Of a DNA stretch of 64,000 nt, positions 17,298 through 25,470 are shown in pieces. This DNA is from Hirschia sp. (GTDB lineage Bacteria; Pseudomonadota; Alphaproteobacteria; Caulobacterales; Hyphomonadaceae): positions 135,806 through 199,805 of the forward strand of contig PAQI01000002.1 in assembly GCA_002709235.1 (NCBI GenBank). The letters run 5' to 3'. The stretch's first letter is position 1. Each line of letters opens with the position of its first letter. The notes under the pieces are model-generated. The model searched no databases and was not told the origin of the DNA. It saw only the letters and a program-made list of their open reading frames with translations. Both the position numbers and the translations under genes were made by a program.

Positions 17298-20167
17298 AAT
17301 CGGATCTAGCCAGCATAGCACCTGTTCGGCAGAATAATCCCATGACTGAATCGCTTCTTGATGACCTTGTGTTGCCGGGTATTTCCGACCTGCTGACGGA
17401 TCCGAAGGTGCTGGATGCCACCTTGTCTCATAGCCCCTATCTCAACCTGCTGGTGAGGCGATTTCCACAAACGCTGGAAACGGCGAATGCGCACGGGTTT
17501 GAAGCTGCATTTGCGTTGGCGCTGGACAAATGCTCGCAGGCATTGGCATCACCATTGGACCGGGATCAGGTCATTGCCTCCTTGAGACATGCCAAGGGAC
17601 TGGGGCATCTGGCCATAGGTCTGGCGGATTTGTCGGGTGAGTGGTCGGTCAAACAGGTCACGCATGCGATCACACAGCTGGCGGATGCGACCTGTCAGGC
17701 TGCATTGTGGGCGGCCTATAGCCGTGCGGCAGAGCGCGAATGGGTCGCGCCGAGAGAAGCGCTGGAGCAGACAGGACTATTCGCCATCGCGATGGGGAAG
17801 ATGGGCGCATTCGAGCTCAACTATTCTTCCGATGTCGATCTGATCATGCTGTTTGATCCTGACCGTTTTGAAGCCCGCTCGCGATCAGCCAAGGAAGCGG
17901 CGGTTCGCATCACGCAGGACTTTACCGGCATCATGGAGACGCGCGATGCCAATGGTTATGTCTTCCGGGTGGATTTGCGTCTGCGTCCTGACCCTTCCTC
18001 CAATGCCGTCGCGCTGTCGACGGAGACCGCGCTCAACTATTATGAGAGCTATGGCCAGAACTGGGAGCGCATGGCGCATATCAAGGCGCGACCCTGTGCA
18101 GGCGACCTTGAAGCAGGCCATGCCTATCTGAAGGAGCTTGAGCCCTTTGTCTGGCGGCGGCACCTTGATTATTGGGCAATCGGTGACATCCACGCCATCA
18201 AGCGCCAGATCCATTCCCACAAGGGGATGGAAGATCTGAACCATGCAGAATTTGATGTGAAGCTGGGTGTGGGCGGTATCCGGGAGATCGAGTTCTTCGC
18301 ACAGACACAACAACTAATTCTAGGCGGACGCGAGCCGGAATTGCGTGTGCATCGCACGGATGACGCGCTGGATGTGCTGGTCGGTATGAAGATTGTCGAT
18401 GGCGCGGAAGCACGCGACCTCAAGCGCGCCTATGATATATTGCGCGCTGTGGAGCATCGCATCCAGCTGCGCAATGACGAACAGACCCACAAACTGCCCG
18501 AAGATGGCACTGTGCGAGAAGCCATTGCCGCACTCTCGGGATATGAACGTGATCTGGAGCGGTTCGATGCAGACCTGTTCAGATTGCGTGGGCGTGTGCA
18601 TGGCATCTATTCAGACCTGTTCGGAGAAGAGGAGCGCTTGTCCGGAGAGCGCGGCAATCTGGTCTTCACGGGTGTGGATGATGACCCTGGCACACTTGAA
18701 ACCATTGCTGACATGGGGTTCAGCGAGCCATCGCGCGTGATTGAAACGATCAGGCGCTGGCACAGGGGTGGCCTGCCTGCGACGCGTTCGGCAAGAGGCC
18801 GGGAATTGCTGACCAATCTGACTCCGCGAATTCTGGGCTGGATGTCCGAAGCCGCAGAGCCGGACGCAGCCCTTGCACGCTTTTCGGAATTCCTGACCGG
18901 ACTGCGCAGCGGTGTGCAGGTGTTTGCATTGATGCTGGCCGAACCGGCCTTTGCCCGCGACCTGATCGTGGCGATGGCGCAATCTCCCAAACTGGCAAAG
19001 GATCTGGCACGCCAGCCCGCCTTGCTGGATGGGATGTTGTCCAACCAGTTCCGCGCGCCCTTGTCGGATGATGACGAAAATCGCGTCATGGCCGAGCTGA
19101 CCGAAGCGGTGAAGGCTGAAGCTGATTTCGAGGACCAGCTCAACGCAGCGCGACGTCTGCATCGCGAAGAACAGCTGCGGATCGGATATCACGTCCTGCG
19201 CGGCCGTGCGCCAGCAGATGTTGCCGGTGAGGCTTACACACGGTTGGCAGATGCCTGCATCAATCTCATGGCGGGATCAGCTCTGGATGAGGTTGAGCGC
19301 CGCTTTGGACCTTGGCCTGCCAAATGGGTGGTCTGCGGCCTGGGCAAGCTGGGCGGGCGTGAACTGTCGGCGACTTCGGATCTCGACATCATGGTCATCT
19401 ATGACCCCGGCACACCGCCACCACCCGACGACCTCGCGCCGCGCTTCACCCAGAGGCTGATTGCGGCCCTGTCGTCACCGACAGAGGAGGGCGCGCTTTA
19501 TGAAGTCGATATGCGCTTGCGTCCCTCTGGCATGGCCGGGCCTGTGGCCGTGAAGCTGACGAGCTTCAAACGCTATTATGAAGCCGAAGCCTGGACGTGG
19601 GAGTTTATGGCATTGACGCGGCTCAGAGTGATAGCCGGGGATGCCGAACTGGCTGACAGGGTGCGTCAGATCCAGTGTGCATCACTGGCCACCCGGTCTT
19701 CCCTGCCTGAATTGCGTGATGATATTGCCAATATGCGCCGACGCCTGTTCAAGGAACGCCCGCCCAAATCGATCTGGGATGTAAAGGATGCCGAAGGCGG
19801 ATTGGTAGATGTTGAATTCATCGTCCAGCAGGAGATGTTGCTCAAGGCCGATGACATGCCATCACTGGTCAGCGCCAATACGGAAGTGGCCATAGACCGG
19901 CTTCATGCAGCACAGTTATTATCGGATGAAGAGGCAGATGTGTTGAAGCGTGGCTATCAATTGCAGCTCAACATTCAGCAAGCCGTTCGCATTGCTTCGG
20001 AAACAGGTTTCGATCCTGATGCATCTTCGCAAGGGCGCAAGACGTGGCTGGCGGGTGTGCTGGGCAAGGCCTCCTTTGAGGTGTTGAAAGACGATCTGAT
20101 AGCCGCACAAGCCGGTATCGCTGCGGTCCGTCTGCAAAAAATCGGACCACTTGCGACGGATAGCTGA
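17294..20167 (+). CDS. glnE: Bifunctional glutamine synthetase adenylyltransferase/deadenylylase
   Basis: The 957-residue protein has two nucleotidyltransferase halves. The N-terminal deadenylylase carries the motif NYSSDVDLIML (around 176-186). The C-terminal adenylylase carries GGRELSATSDLDIM (around 690-703). Each is followed by its GlnD/PII-uridylyltransferase-type helical domain. GlnE adjusts glutamine synthetase by adding or removing AMP in response to PII and glutamine. Length and motifs fit the complete enzyme. The GTG at 17294 overlaps the kinase stop; ATG 17342 is a possible shorter start. Confidence 0.96.
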   Translation: MKSDLASIAPVRQNNPMTESLLDDLVLPGISDLLTDPKVLDATLSHSPYLNLLVRRFPQTLETANAHGFEAAFALALDKCSQALASPLDRDQVIASLRHAKGLGHLAIGLADLSGEWSVKQVTHAITQLADATCQAALWAAYSRAAEREWVAPREALEQTGLFAIAMGKMGAFELNYSSDVDLIMLFDPDRFEARSRSAKEAAVRITQDFTGIMETRDANGYVFRVDLRLRPDPSSNAVALSTETALNYYESYGQNWERMAHIKARPCAGDLEAGHAYLKELEPFVWRRHLDYWAIGDIHAIKRQIHSHKGMEDLNHAEFDVKLGVGGIREIEFFAQTQQLILGGREPELRVHRTDDALDVLVGMKIVDGAEARDLKRAYDILRAVEHRIQLRNDEQTHKLPEDGTVREAIAALSGYERDLERFDADLFRLRGRVHGIYSDLFGEEERLSGERGNLVFTGVDDDPGTLETIADMGFSEPSRVIETIRRWHRGGLPATRSARGRELLTNLTPRILGWMSEAAEPDAALARFSEFLTGLRSGVQVFALMLAEPAFARDLIVAMAQSPKLAKDLARQPALLDGMLSNQFRAPLSDDDENRVMAELTEAVKAEADFEDQLNAARRLHREEQLRIGYHVLRGRAPADVAGEAYTRLADACINLMAGSALDEVERRFGPWPAKWVVCGLGKLGGRELSATSDLDIMVIYDPGTPPPPDDLAPRFTQRLIAALSSPTEEGALYEVDMRLRPSGMAGPVAVKLTSFKRYYEAEAWTWEFMALTRLRVIAGDAELADRVRQIQCASLATRSSLPELRDDIANMRRRLFKERPPKSIWDVKDAEGGLVDVEFIVQQEMLLKADDMPSLVSANTEVAIDRLHAAQLLSDEEADVLKRGYQLQLNIQQAVRIASETGFDPDASSQGRKTWLAGVLGKASFEVLKDDLIAAQAGIAAVRLQKIGPLATDS

Positions 20168-20219
20168 ATCTGCGGCGTTCAATATACAGGTTGAACACAA
20201 CAAAGGGAGCAACCTGAAC

Positions 20220-20696
20220 ATGAAACGCACCACAATGAGCATGATACTCGCAGGCAGCCTTGTAACCGGTGGACTGATTTCGGTAGCGACGGCTCAGGAA
20301 AAAGCTGAAAAGCCCGAATCCCGTCGCGCGGAAATGGCCGCAAAGCATATCGCCCGTTTTGATACGGATGGCGATGGCAAGGTGTCTGAAGCTGAAGTCG
20401 AAGCCTTCAAGGCCGCACGATTTGCGGAAGCCGATGCCAATGGTGACAGCAAGGTTACGGCAGATGAACTTCACGCTTTTCATGAAGCGGAAAAAGCGCG
20501 CCGTGAAGCAGAACGCCGTGCTGCATTCTTTGCGCGGATGGATGCCGATGGCGATGGGACGCTGAGTGAGGCTGAATTCGTGACGATCAAGCCAGGTCGC
20601 TTTGATCGGATGGATCGCGATGATGATGGCTTTATCGAAGCGGGTGAATTTGGCCGTGGACATAAGGGCGATCACAAGAAGAAGATGCGCGACTAA
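20220..20696 (+). CDS. Secreted four-EF-hand calcium-binding protein
   Basis: The ATG at 20220 follows AAAGGGAGC and gives 158 residues with a signal peptide (cleavage near ATA-Q). Four canonical EF-hand loops start at Asp48 (DTDGDGKVSEAE), Asp72 (DANGDSKVTADE), Asp108 (DADGDGTLSEAE) and Asp132 (DRDDDGFIEAGE). All keep acidic residues at the first, third and twelfth positions. The C-terminus is His/Lys-rich (HKGDHKKK). The protein probably binds Ca2+ in the periplasm; its target is unknown. It lies 53 bp after glnE and just ahead of a probable sigma factor module. Confidence 0.9.
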   Translation: MKRTTMSMILAGSLVTGGLISVATAQEKAEKPESRRAEMAAKHIARFDTDGDGKVSEAEVEAFKAARFAEADANGDSKVTADELHAFHEAEKARREAERRAAFFARMDADGDGTLSEAEFVTIKPGRFDRMDRDDDGFIEAGEFGRGHKGDHKKKMRD

Positions 20697-20732
20697 CACG
20701 ATCATTGCCCGATCACAGCGGGCCTAACCGTG

Positions 20733-20756
20733 ACGAGCGGCATACTCGCCGCTCGT
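20733..20756. other. Perfect 9-bp hairpin between EF-hand and sigma factor genes
   Basis: ACGAGCGGC (20733-20741) pairs with GCCGCTCGT (20748-20756) around the six-base loop ATACTC. It could be the end of the EF-hand transcript, but no T-run follows, so an intrinsic terminator is not established. The next gene starts at about 20809. Confidence 0.45.
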
Positions 20757-20808
20757 TACATGCCTTCCGGTTTGTTTCCAGACCGGGTTTGAGTGAAAGA
20801 CAGCGTTC

Positions 20809-21408
20809 TTGCAGGACCCAACTGACGACACTCTGCTCAAACAGGCCGGCGCGGGCGACCGCCGTGCGGCAGCTATGCTGATACGTCGACATAGCGCGCA
20901 GATACTCGGATTGGCGTCGCGTATGCTCAATGATCCGGTGGAAGCCGAGGACGTTGTGCAGGATACCTTTATCAGGGTCTGGCGGGCGGCTGAAAAGTGG
21001 AAGCCGGGACAAGCCAAGGTCTCGACATGGATGTGCAAGATCGCGGTCAATCTCTGCTTGGATCGACTGCGCAAGTCGAGGCCCTCAACAATGGAAAATG
21101 CGCCTGACCCACGAGATGAATCGGCGACACCCGCCGAACAGATGGAATCGCAGGAGCGCGTCGTGGCGGTACAGGCTGCCATGCAGGAATTACCTGAGAG
21201 ACAAAGGGCAGCGCTATCGCTCTGCTACTTTCAGGAGTTGAGTAACATCGAAGCGGCTGAGGTGCTGGATGTCAGCGTCGATGCGCTTGAAAGTCTGCTG
21301 GCGCGGGGCCGGCGGGCATTGAAGAATGCGCTGGCTGATGCGCGAGAAGACCTGATGGTATCCACGCCACTTGGCGGATCATCGGGCTTTGACGGGACGG
21401 GGATATGA
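20809..21408 (+). CDS. ECF-type RNA polymerase sigma factor
   Basis: The 199-residue protein has sigma region 2 (DPVEAEDVVQDTFIRVW, about 43-59) and region 4 (ELPERQRAALSLCYFQELSNIEAAEVLDVS, about 126-155). It has no region 1 or 3, as in ECF sigma factors. The proposed start is TTG 20809 behind GAGTGAAAG; no better start is visible. It overlaps the next gene by four bases (ATGA). The following small membrane protein is the likely anti-sigma factor. Confidence 0.9.
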   Translation: MQDPTDDTLLKQAGAGDRRAAAMLIRRHSAQILGLASRMLNDPVEAEDVVQDTFIRVWRAAEKWKPGQAKVSTWMCKIAVNLCLDRLRKSRPSTMENAPDPRDESATPAEQMESQERVVAVQAAMQELPERQRAALSLCYFQELSNIEAAEVLDVSVDALESLLARGRRALKNALADAREDLMVSTPLGGSSGFDGTGI

Positions 21409-21887
21409 GAATGAACGAGATGACACGCGAACAATTTGTGGAATGTCTGAGTGCATATGGTGCCGATTTCGGTCGATGGCCTGAAGATCGTCGGGATGCG
21501 GGCCGGAAAATGCTCGATCATGCCGATGACCTGCTGCTGGCGATATACAGGAAGGAATCCGCATTCGATGATTTTCTGGCACCATCACGCGTAGATCCGA
21601 CCGTATCGATTGACCTTGAAACACGTTTGTTGGCGAGCGCTCCATTTCCCAGCAGTCAGACGTCGAAGCGTGCTGGCCTGCTTGGCTGGATACAGCATTT
21701 GCGCGCACCACGATGGGTCTCTGCGGGGCTGGTCGGGGCTTGCCTGATGGGCGGTGCCGGCACTGGCTTTGGTGTGGCAGTTGCCGAAAACCGGGCTCAG
21801 GAAGCGGAAACCATGATGGCATTTGCTGTCCTGCCGACAACGAGCATGTTTGAAGAATGGACCCTGGAAGCGGAGACTGCGCCGTGA
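21405..21887 (+). CDS. Probable membrane anti-sigma factor (uncharacterised)
   Basis: I do not recognise this 160-residue protein as a named family. A cytoplasmic N-terminus (1-100) contains MTREQFVECLSAYGADFGRWPEDRR, a motif style common to small alphaproteobacterial proteins encoded after ECF sigma factors. A single membrane helix lies at about 105-128 and a short outer tail follows. No zinc-binding HxxxCxxC is present. Overlaps with the sigma factor upstream (ATGA) and the Spy-like gene downstream (GTGA) support an anti-sigma role. ATG 21411 is an alternative start. Confidence 0.65.
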   Translation: MRMNEMTREQFVECLSAYGADFGRWPEDRRDAGRKMLDHADDLLLAIYRKESAFDDFLAPSRVDPTVSIDLETRLLASAPFPSSQTSKRAGLLGWIQHLRAPRWVSAGLVGACLMGGAGTGFGVAVAENRAQEAETMMAFAVLPTTSMFEEWTLEAETAP

Positions 21888-22522
21888 GCGATGACTTCGA
21901 CAATCTGACGAATGAAGGCGAGCCCAAAAAGGCCGGTCGCGGAATCTCGCTGTGGCTGGCAGTCTCTCTTGCTGCCAATGCCCTGCTGATCGGTGTGGTC
22001 GGTGGTCGTATCATCGCAAAAGATGGCAATGATCAGCAGGGGCCTGCTCCACGCGAGTTCCAGCATGAGATGCGCGACAAGGCGATGTCGTCGATCGACC
22101 GTGAGCGACGTGTGGAATTACGCAAGGCCATGCGTCAGGTCTGGAAAGACAGCCGGCCGGCGCGGGAACAATTGAATGCGGCGCGTGATGTGGCTGTGCA
22201 GGCCGTCATGGCTGAACCTTATGATGCTGATGCGGTGAAAGCCGCCTTGAAGGATCTGCGAGCCGCCGAAATGGAACTGCGCCGCTATCCGCATGATTCC
22301 CTGGCAGACATGCTGGCGGACGCAACACCGGAAGAGCGGCGAGAAGTGATCTCACGTTTCAGCGGTGTGGGGTTCTCCAGAGGCAAATATCGCGATGATG
22401 GCTCTTTCCCGCCGGATCGTGGAATGGGAGGCGAAGGCCCCCCCGGACCGCCCGGCGGCATGATGGATGATGGCATGGGTCCGCCCCCACCACCTCCGCG
22501 GGAACTGGATCGCGAAGACTGA
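21884..22522 (+). CDS. Periplasmic Spy/CpxP-like (heavy-metal resistance domain) protein
   Basis: The GTG at 21884 overlaps the previous stop and has GCGGAG upstream, giving 212 residues. A membrane anchor (about 19-42) is followed by a helical domain rich in Arg/Glu/Met (DRERRVELRKAMRQVWKDSRPAREQLNAARD). This resembles the periplasmic heavy-metal sensor/Spy-CpxP group. The C-terminus is a Pro/Gly/Met-rich tail (about 185-207). Such proteins often sense metal or misfolded proteins and act with ECF sigma/anti-sigma pairs. The coupling of three genes here suggests an envelope-stress module; the signal is unknown. Confidence 0.75.
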   Translation: MSDDFDNLTNEGEPKKAGRGISLWLAVSLAANALLIGVVGGRIIAKDGNDQQGPAPREFQHEMRDKAMSSIDRERRVELRKAMRQVWKDSRPAREQLNAARDVAVQAVMAEPYDADAVKAALKDLRAAEMELRRYPHDSLADMLADATPEERREVISRFSGVGFSRGKYRDDGSFPPDRGMGGEGPPGPPGGMMDDGMGPPPPPPRELDRED

Positions 22523-22538
22523 TGTCAGGAGTCCGATG

Positions 22539-24827
22539 TCAGGAATCTGGGGCCGGTTTGGTCTTTGGCTTCTTGGCCGGAGGGCTGATGGGCAGGATGA
22601 AGGTCACGCGTGTGCCGACATTCAGCTCACTCTCGATCACCAGCTTGCCGCCATGCATTTCAGCGAATGAACGCGTCAGTGCGAGGCCAAGGCCTGTTCC
22701 TTGAGAATTGCGGTTCTCATCGGCTGAGGATTGTTCGAAGGGCGTGGTGAGGCGCGAGATATCCTGTTTAGGAATACCGATCCCATTGTCCTCGACACTC
22801 ACAGCAACGAACCGGTCCTGCCGCATCAGGGAGATGGTGATCTTTCCGCCCTGATCGGTGAACTTGATCGCATTGCTGACCAGGTTGAGCACCATCTGTT
22901 TGACGGCGCGGTGGTCGACCTCGATATCTGGGACCTCGTTGAGAGTTTTCATCTCAAGGGTGATGTTCTTTTCCTCGGCGCGGCGGCGGATCATGCGCAC
23001 CGCACTGTCGACAGCTTCTTCCGGGTCGATCAGGCTGCGCGAAATCTGCATCTTGCCGGCTTCGATCTTCGCCATGTCGAGTATGTCATTGATCATGTCG
23101 AGCAGGTGTTGGCCCGAATCCAGAATGTCCTGCGCATAGCCCTTGTAGCGCGCATCCCCCAGCTCTCCATAAACCTCATTGAGGAGCATTTCGGAAAAGC
23201 CATTGATTGCGTTGAGAGGTGTGCGCAATTCATGGCTCATGCTTGCCAGGAACACCGATTTGGATTGGCTGGCGCGTTCTGCCTTGGCCTTTTCCTCGGC
23301 CAGCTTCATGGCCAGAACTTCAGCTTGTCCCTGTGACCTGTTGAGATCGGCGACGAGGCGTTTCAGCTTCTTCTCCGAACGCGCCATATGCTCTTCCTGT
23401 TCCTTCAGGGCAGAGATATCAAGACCTACGGAAATCTTGCCACCATTGGCCATCGGGCGGCTCTGAAACGTGATCCAGAGGTCGGACAAAAGCAGGAATT
23501 CTCGACCATTTCCGGAGGGGGATGGGCGCTCAACGCGGATCTGTTTATGGGCTTCGGCCATGATCGCATCATAGGATGCACCGGCACGCATCACACCGGG
23601 CGGAATCTCGAAAATATGCTGGAACCCGGAGTTCCAGAACAACAGGCGATTGCGCGAATCCCAGGCGGCAAAGGGGCCGGGGAAGGCCTCGACTGCCGTG
23701 CGTGCAAGCACTTCGATCTGCTTGGATCTGGCTTCGGTACGAACAGCTTCGGTGATGTCATAGATAATCCCGCCCAGACCGTCATCCGTCGGGCCGCCAC
23801 GCATTTCAAAATGCCGTCCCGAGGCGATGCCGCGAACCTGAAAGCGCATCTGGAATTCACCACCAGCCGCGCCCCGTTCCAGTTTCGAGCGTAGGGGTGA
23901 GGCTGATTCCTGGTCCATCATGTCAACGAAATTGCTGATCGGGATGGTTGCCTTGCCGGTTTCCATGCCCAGCATGTCGCGTGCCTGTTTTCGCAGATTG
24001 ATGGTGTGGTCCTGATCATTGACCGTCCACACGCCATTGGCACCGCCGAGGTCCAGTTCCTGCCACCGGGTTTCCAGACGCGTGCGGGATGCGTTCTCAT
24101 GATTGAGGCGAATGGAGTTGGTGCGTGCGGTTCTGATCAGACCGATCACGGCGAGGGCAGGAGCTGCCAGCAGAAGCAGGTAGATCAGGAACCGGTTGTA
24201 GTCCTGCGACGTCAGCATGGGGATCGTGCGTGTGACGCAAGCGGATATTTTCGATCCGGTCAGCGGCGAGCATGCGGTGATGGTGCGTGATGACAGGCCA
24301 TCTGCTTCGAATCTCACACCGGAGGGCGACACGCGTGTATCAACAAGCTTGAAGGAGCGATCACCGCGAGGGGCGGGTAACAGGTGCTTTATCTCTGCTG
24401 AAGCACTCCACCAGCGTTCATTGGAATCCTTGGCATAAATGCGAAAGGTTTCGCCATTGGCGAGTTCTGCAATCGTTGGTGTAGCAGGTGACATACGCTC
24501 AGGCGTGTCGACATTTGCCAGTTTTGCCGCGGCGTCCGAATCGCTTCCGAGTTGAAGAGCGGTTTCGAACCGGGTCTGGATTCTCACCAGTTCTGCACGC
24601 GCAATGGAAGCGATGGCCATGGATTCGCGCGCTTGCTGAGCGGCGTGAGCATCATCAGATGCGCGGCGTTCTTCCCATGCCTTCAAACCCAAAGCGCCTC
24701 CAAATGCTATCAAAAGCACTGTAAGCACCCGGGAAGGAATGGGGGTATGTACGTCGCGCGTCTGGGCGTCCTTTGCAGGCGCCTTCTTGATTTTTGCTTT
24801 GGCCAAAGCTGCAGCCCTCCAGCTCAC
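22539..24827 (-). CDS. PAS-domain sensor histidine kinase, PleC/DivJ type
   Basis: The 762-residue protein has membrane helices at about 33-50 and 213-232 enclosing a periplasmic domain, and two PAS-like regions (about 255-360 and 375-475). A coiled coil (475-525) leads to a HisKA domain with His532 (MSHELRTPLNAINGFSEM) and a HATPase domain (NLVSNAIKFTDQGG, DNGIGIP, GTGLGLAL). There is no receiver domain. The HisKA sequence is of the type seen in PleC, DivJ and related cell-cycle kinases, and a CtrA-type box lies just upstream. Orthology to PleC itself is not proven. Its 3' end lies 16 bases from the convergent Spy-like gene. Confidence 0.88.
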   Translation of the reverse strand: MSWRAAALAKAKIKKAPAKDAQTRDVHTPIPSRVLTVLLIAFGGALGLKAWEERRASDDAHAAQQARESMAIASIARAELVRIQTRFETALQLGSDSDAAAKLANVDTPERMSPATPTIAELANGETFRIYAKDSNERWWSASAEIKHLLPAPRGDRSFKLVDTRVSPSGVRFEADGLSSRTITACSPLTGSKISACVTRTIPMLTSQDYNRFLIYLLLLAAPALAVIGLIRTARTNSIRLNHENASRTRLETRWQELDLGGANGVWTVNDQDHTINLRKQARDMLGMETGKATIPISNFVDMMDQESASPLRSKLERGAAGGEFQMRFQVRGIASGRHFEMRGGPTDDGLGGIIYDITEAVRTEARSKQIEVLARTAVEAFPGPFAAWDSRNRLLFWNSGFQHIFEIPPGVMRAGASYDAIMAEAHKQIRVERPSPSGNGREFLLLSDLWITFQSRPMANGGKISVGLDISALKEQEEHMARSEKKLKRLVADLNRSQGQAEVLAMKLAEEKAKAERASQSKSVFLASMSHELRTPLNAINGFSEMLLNEVYGELGDARYKGYAQDILDSGQHLLDMINDILDMAKIEAGKMQISRSLIDPEEAVDSAVRMIRRRAEEKNITLEMKTLNEVPDIEVDHRAVKQMVLNLVSNAIKFTDQGGKITISLMRQDRFVAVSVEDNGIGIPKQDISRLTTPFEQSSADENRNSQGTGLGLALTRSFAEMHGGKLVIESELNVGTRVTFILPISPPAKKPKTKPAPDS

Positions 24828-24865
24828 AGGATATGAGCTATTGATTCGAGAAGGCGCAAAAGAGG

Positions 24866-24880
24866 TTAACTGTTCGTTAA
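24866..24880 (-). promoter_or_regulatory. CtrA-type box TTAA-N7-TTAA
   Basis: TTAACTGTTCGTTAA matches the full CtrA consensus spacing and lies 38-53 bases ahead of the kinase start codon at 24827. In Caulobacter-like bacteria CtrA binds such sites to control cell-cycle and polarity genes. The match was found by eye and is short, so chance occurrence is possible; the location in a 91-bp gap in front of a polarity-type kinase strengthens it. Confidence 0.55.
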
Positions 24881-24918
24881 AGCATTAATTCGAGCACAGA
24901 TTACTTATCTGGCATGCA

Positions 24919-25446
24919 CTATTCGGCTGCAATTTCGTCGATCGAGTCAGGCATGTTTTCCTGTTTGCGGCGTTCGGGGCCGCGATAGGTTTCTGAATCA
25001 TGTCTGCGACGATCCGGGCCAAAATATTGCGCAGTCCGGACAAAGGGGCGCGGCGTATTGATGACGGATGCAACCTTGCGGTAAAGCTCCATCGCGGTCA
25101 CCGGCTTGCAGCAGAACTCGGTCACACCGGCATCCCGCGCCTGTTCGACCTTTGATCGTTCTGAATAGGCTGTCAGCATGACGACTGGAATATAGGGGTT
25201 GGGGCTGTCCTCGGCATTACGCACGAGTCGCACGAAGTCCGTACCGTCCAGGATTTCCATCTGGTAGTCGACAATCACGAAATCGATGGATTCAGACCGC
25301 ACCAGATCAAACGCTTCCACGGCATCACGGGCTTCGTAATAATCCTTGATGCCGAATCCGCGCAGGATCGTTTTCACGATGTTGATCATGTGGTGATTGT
25401 CATCGACAATCAAGACTCTGAGTCGTTCCAGGTTTCTCTTGGACAT
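24919..25446 (-). CDS. CheY-like receiver protein with FGPDRRR tail
   Basis: The 175-residue protein has a receiver domain with acidic residues D15-D16, phosphoacceptor D60 and Lys114. A basic tail of about 45 residues follows, with the motif FGPDRRR at 142-148 and a second copy RGPERR at 155-160. I remember FGPDRRR-type motifs as recurrent in alphaproteobacterial receiver proteins, with no settled function. The gene follows the EAL gene by 24 bases on the same strand and precedes the PAS kinase, so the three may form one signalling unit. Confidence 0.85.
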   Translation of the reverse strand: MSKRNLERLRVLIVDDNHHMINIVKTILRGFGIKDYYEARDAVEAFDLVRSESIDFVIVDYQMEILDGTDFVRLVRNAEDSPNPYIPVVMLTAYSERSKVEQARDAGVTEFCCKPVTAMELYRKVASVINTPRPFVRTAQYFGPDRRRHDSETYRGPERRKQENMPDSIDEIAAE

Positions 25447-25470
25447 GACCCTTGAATATCCCTACCAACC

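Noticed and set aside
22521-22545. Direct repeat GATGTCAGGA twice, 14 bases apart, between two convergent genes
   Set aside because: Short and without inverted symmetry; probably chance or minor slippage.
22731-23336. Plus-strand open frame (201 codons) opposite the PAS kinase
   Set aside because: It covers the conserved HisKA/HATPase region of the minus-strand kinase, so it is a shadow of that gene.
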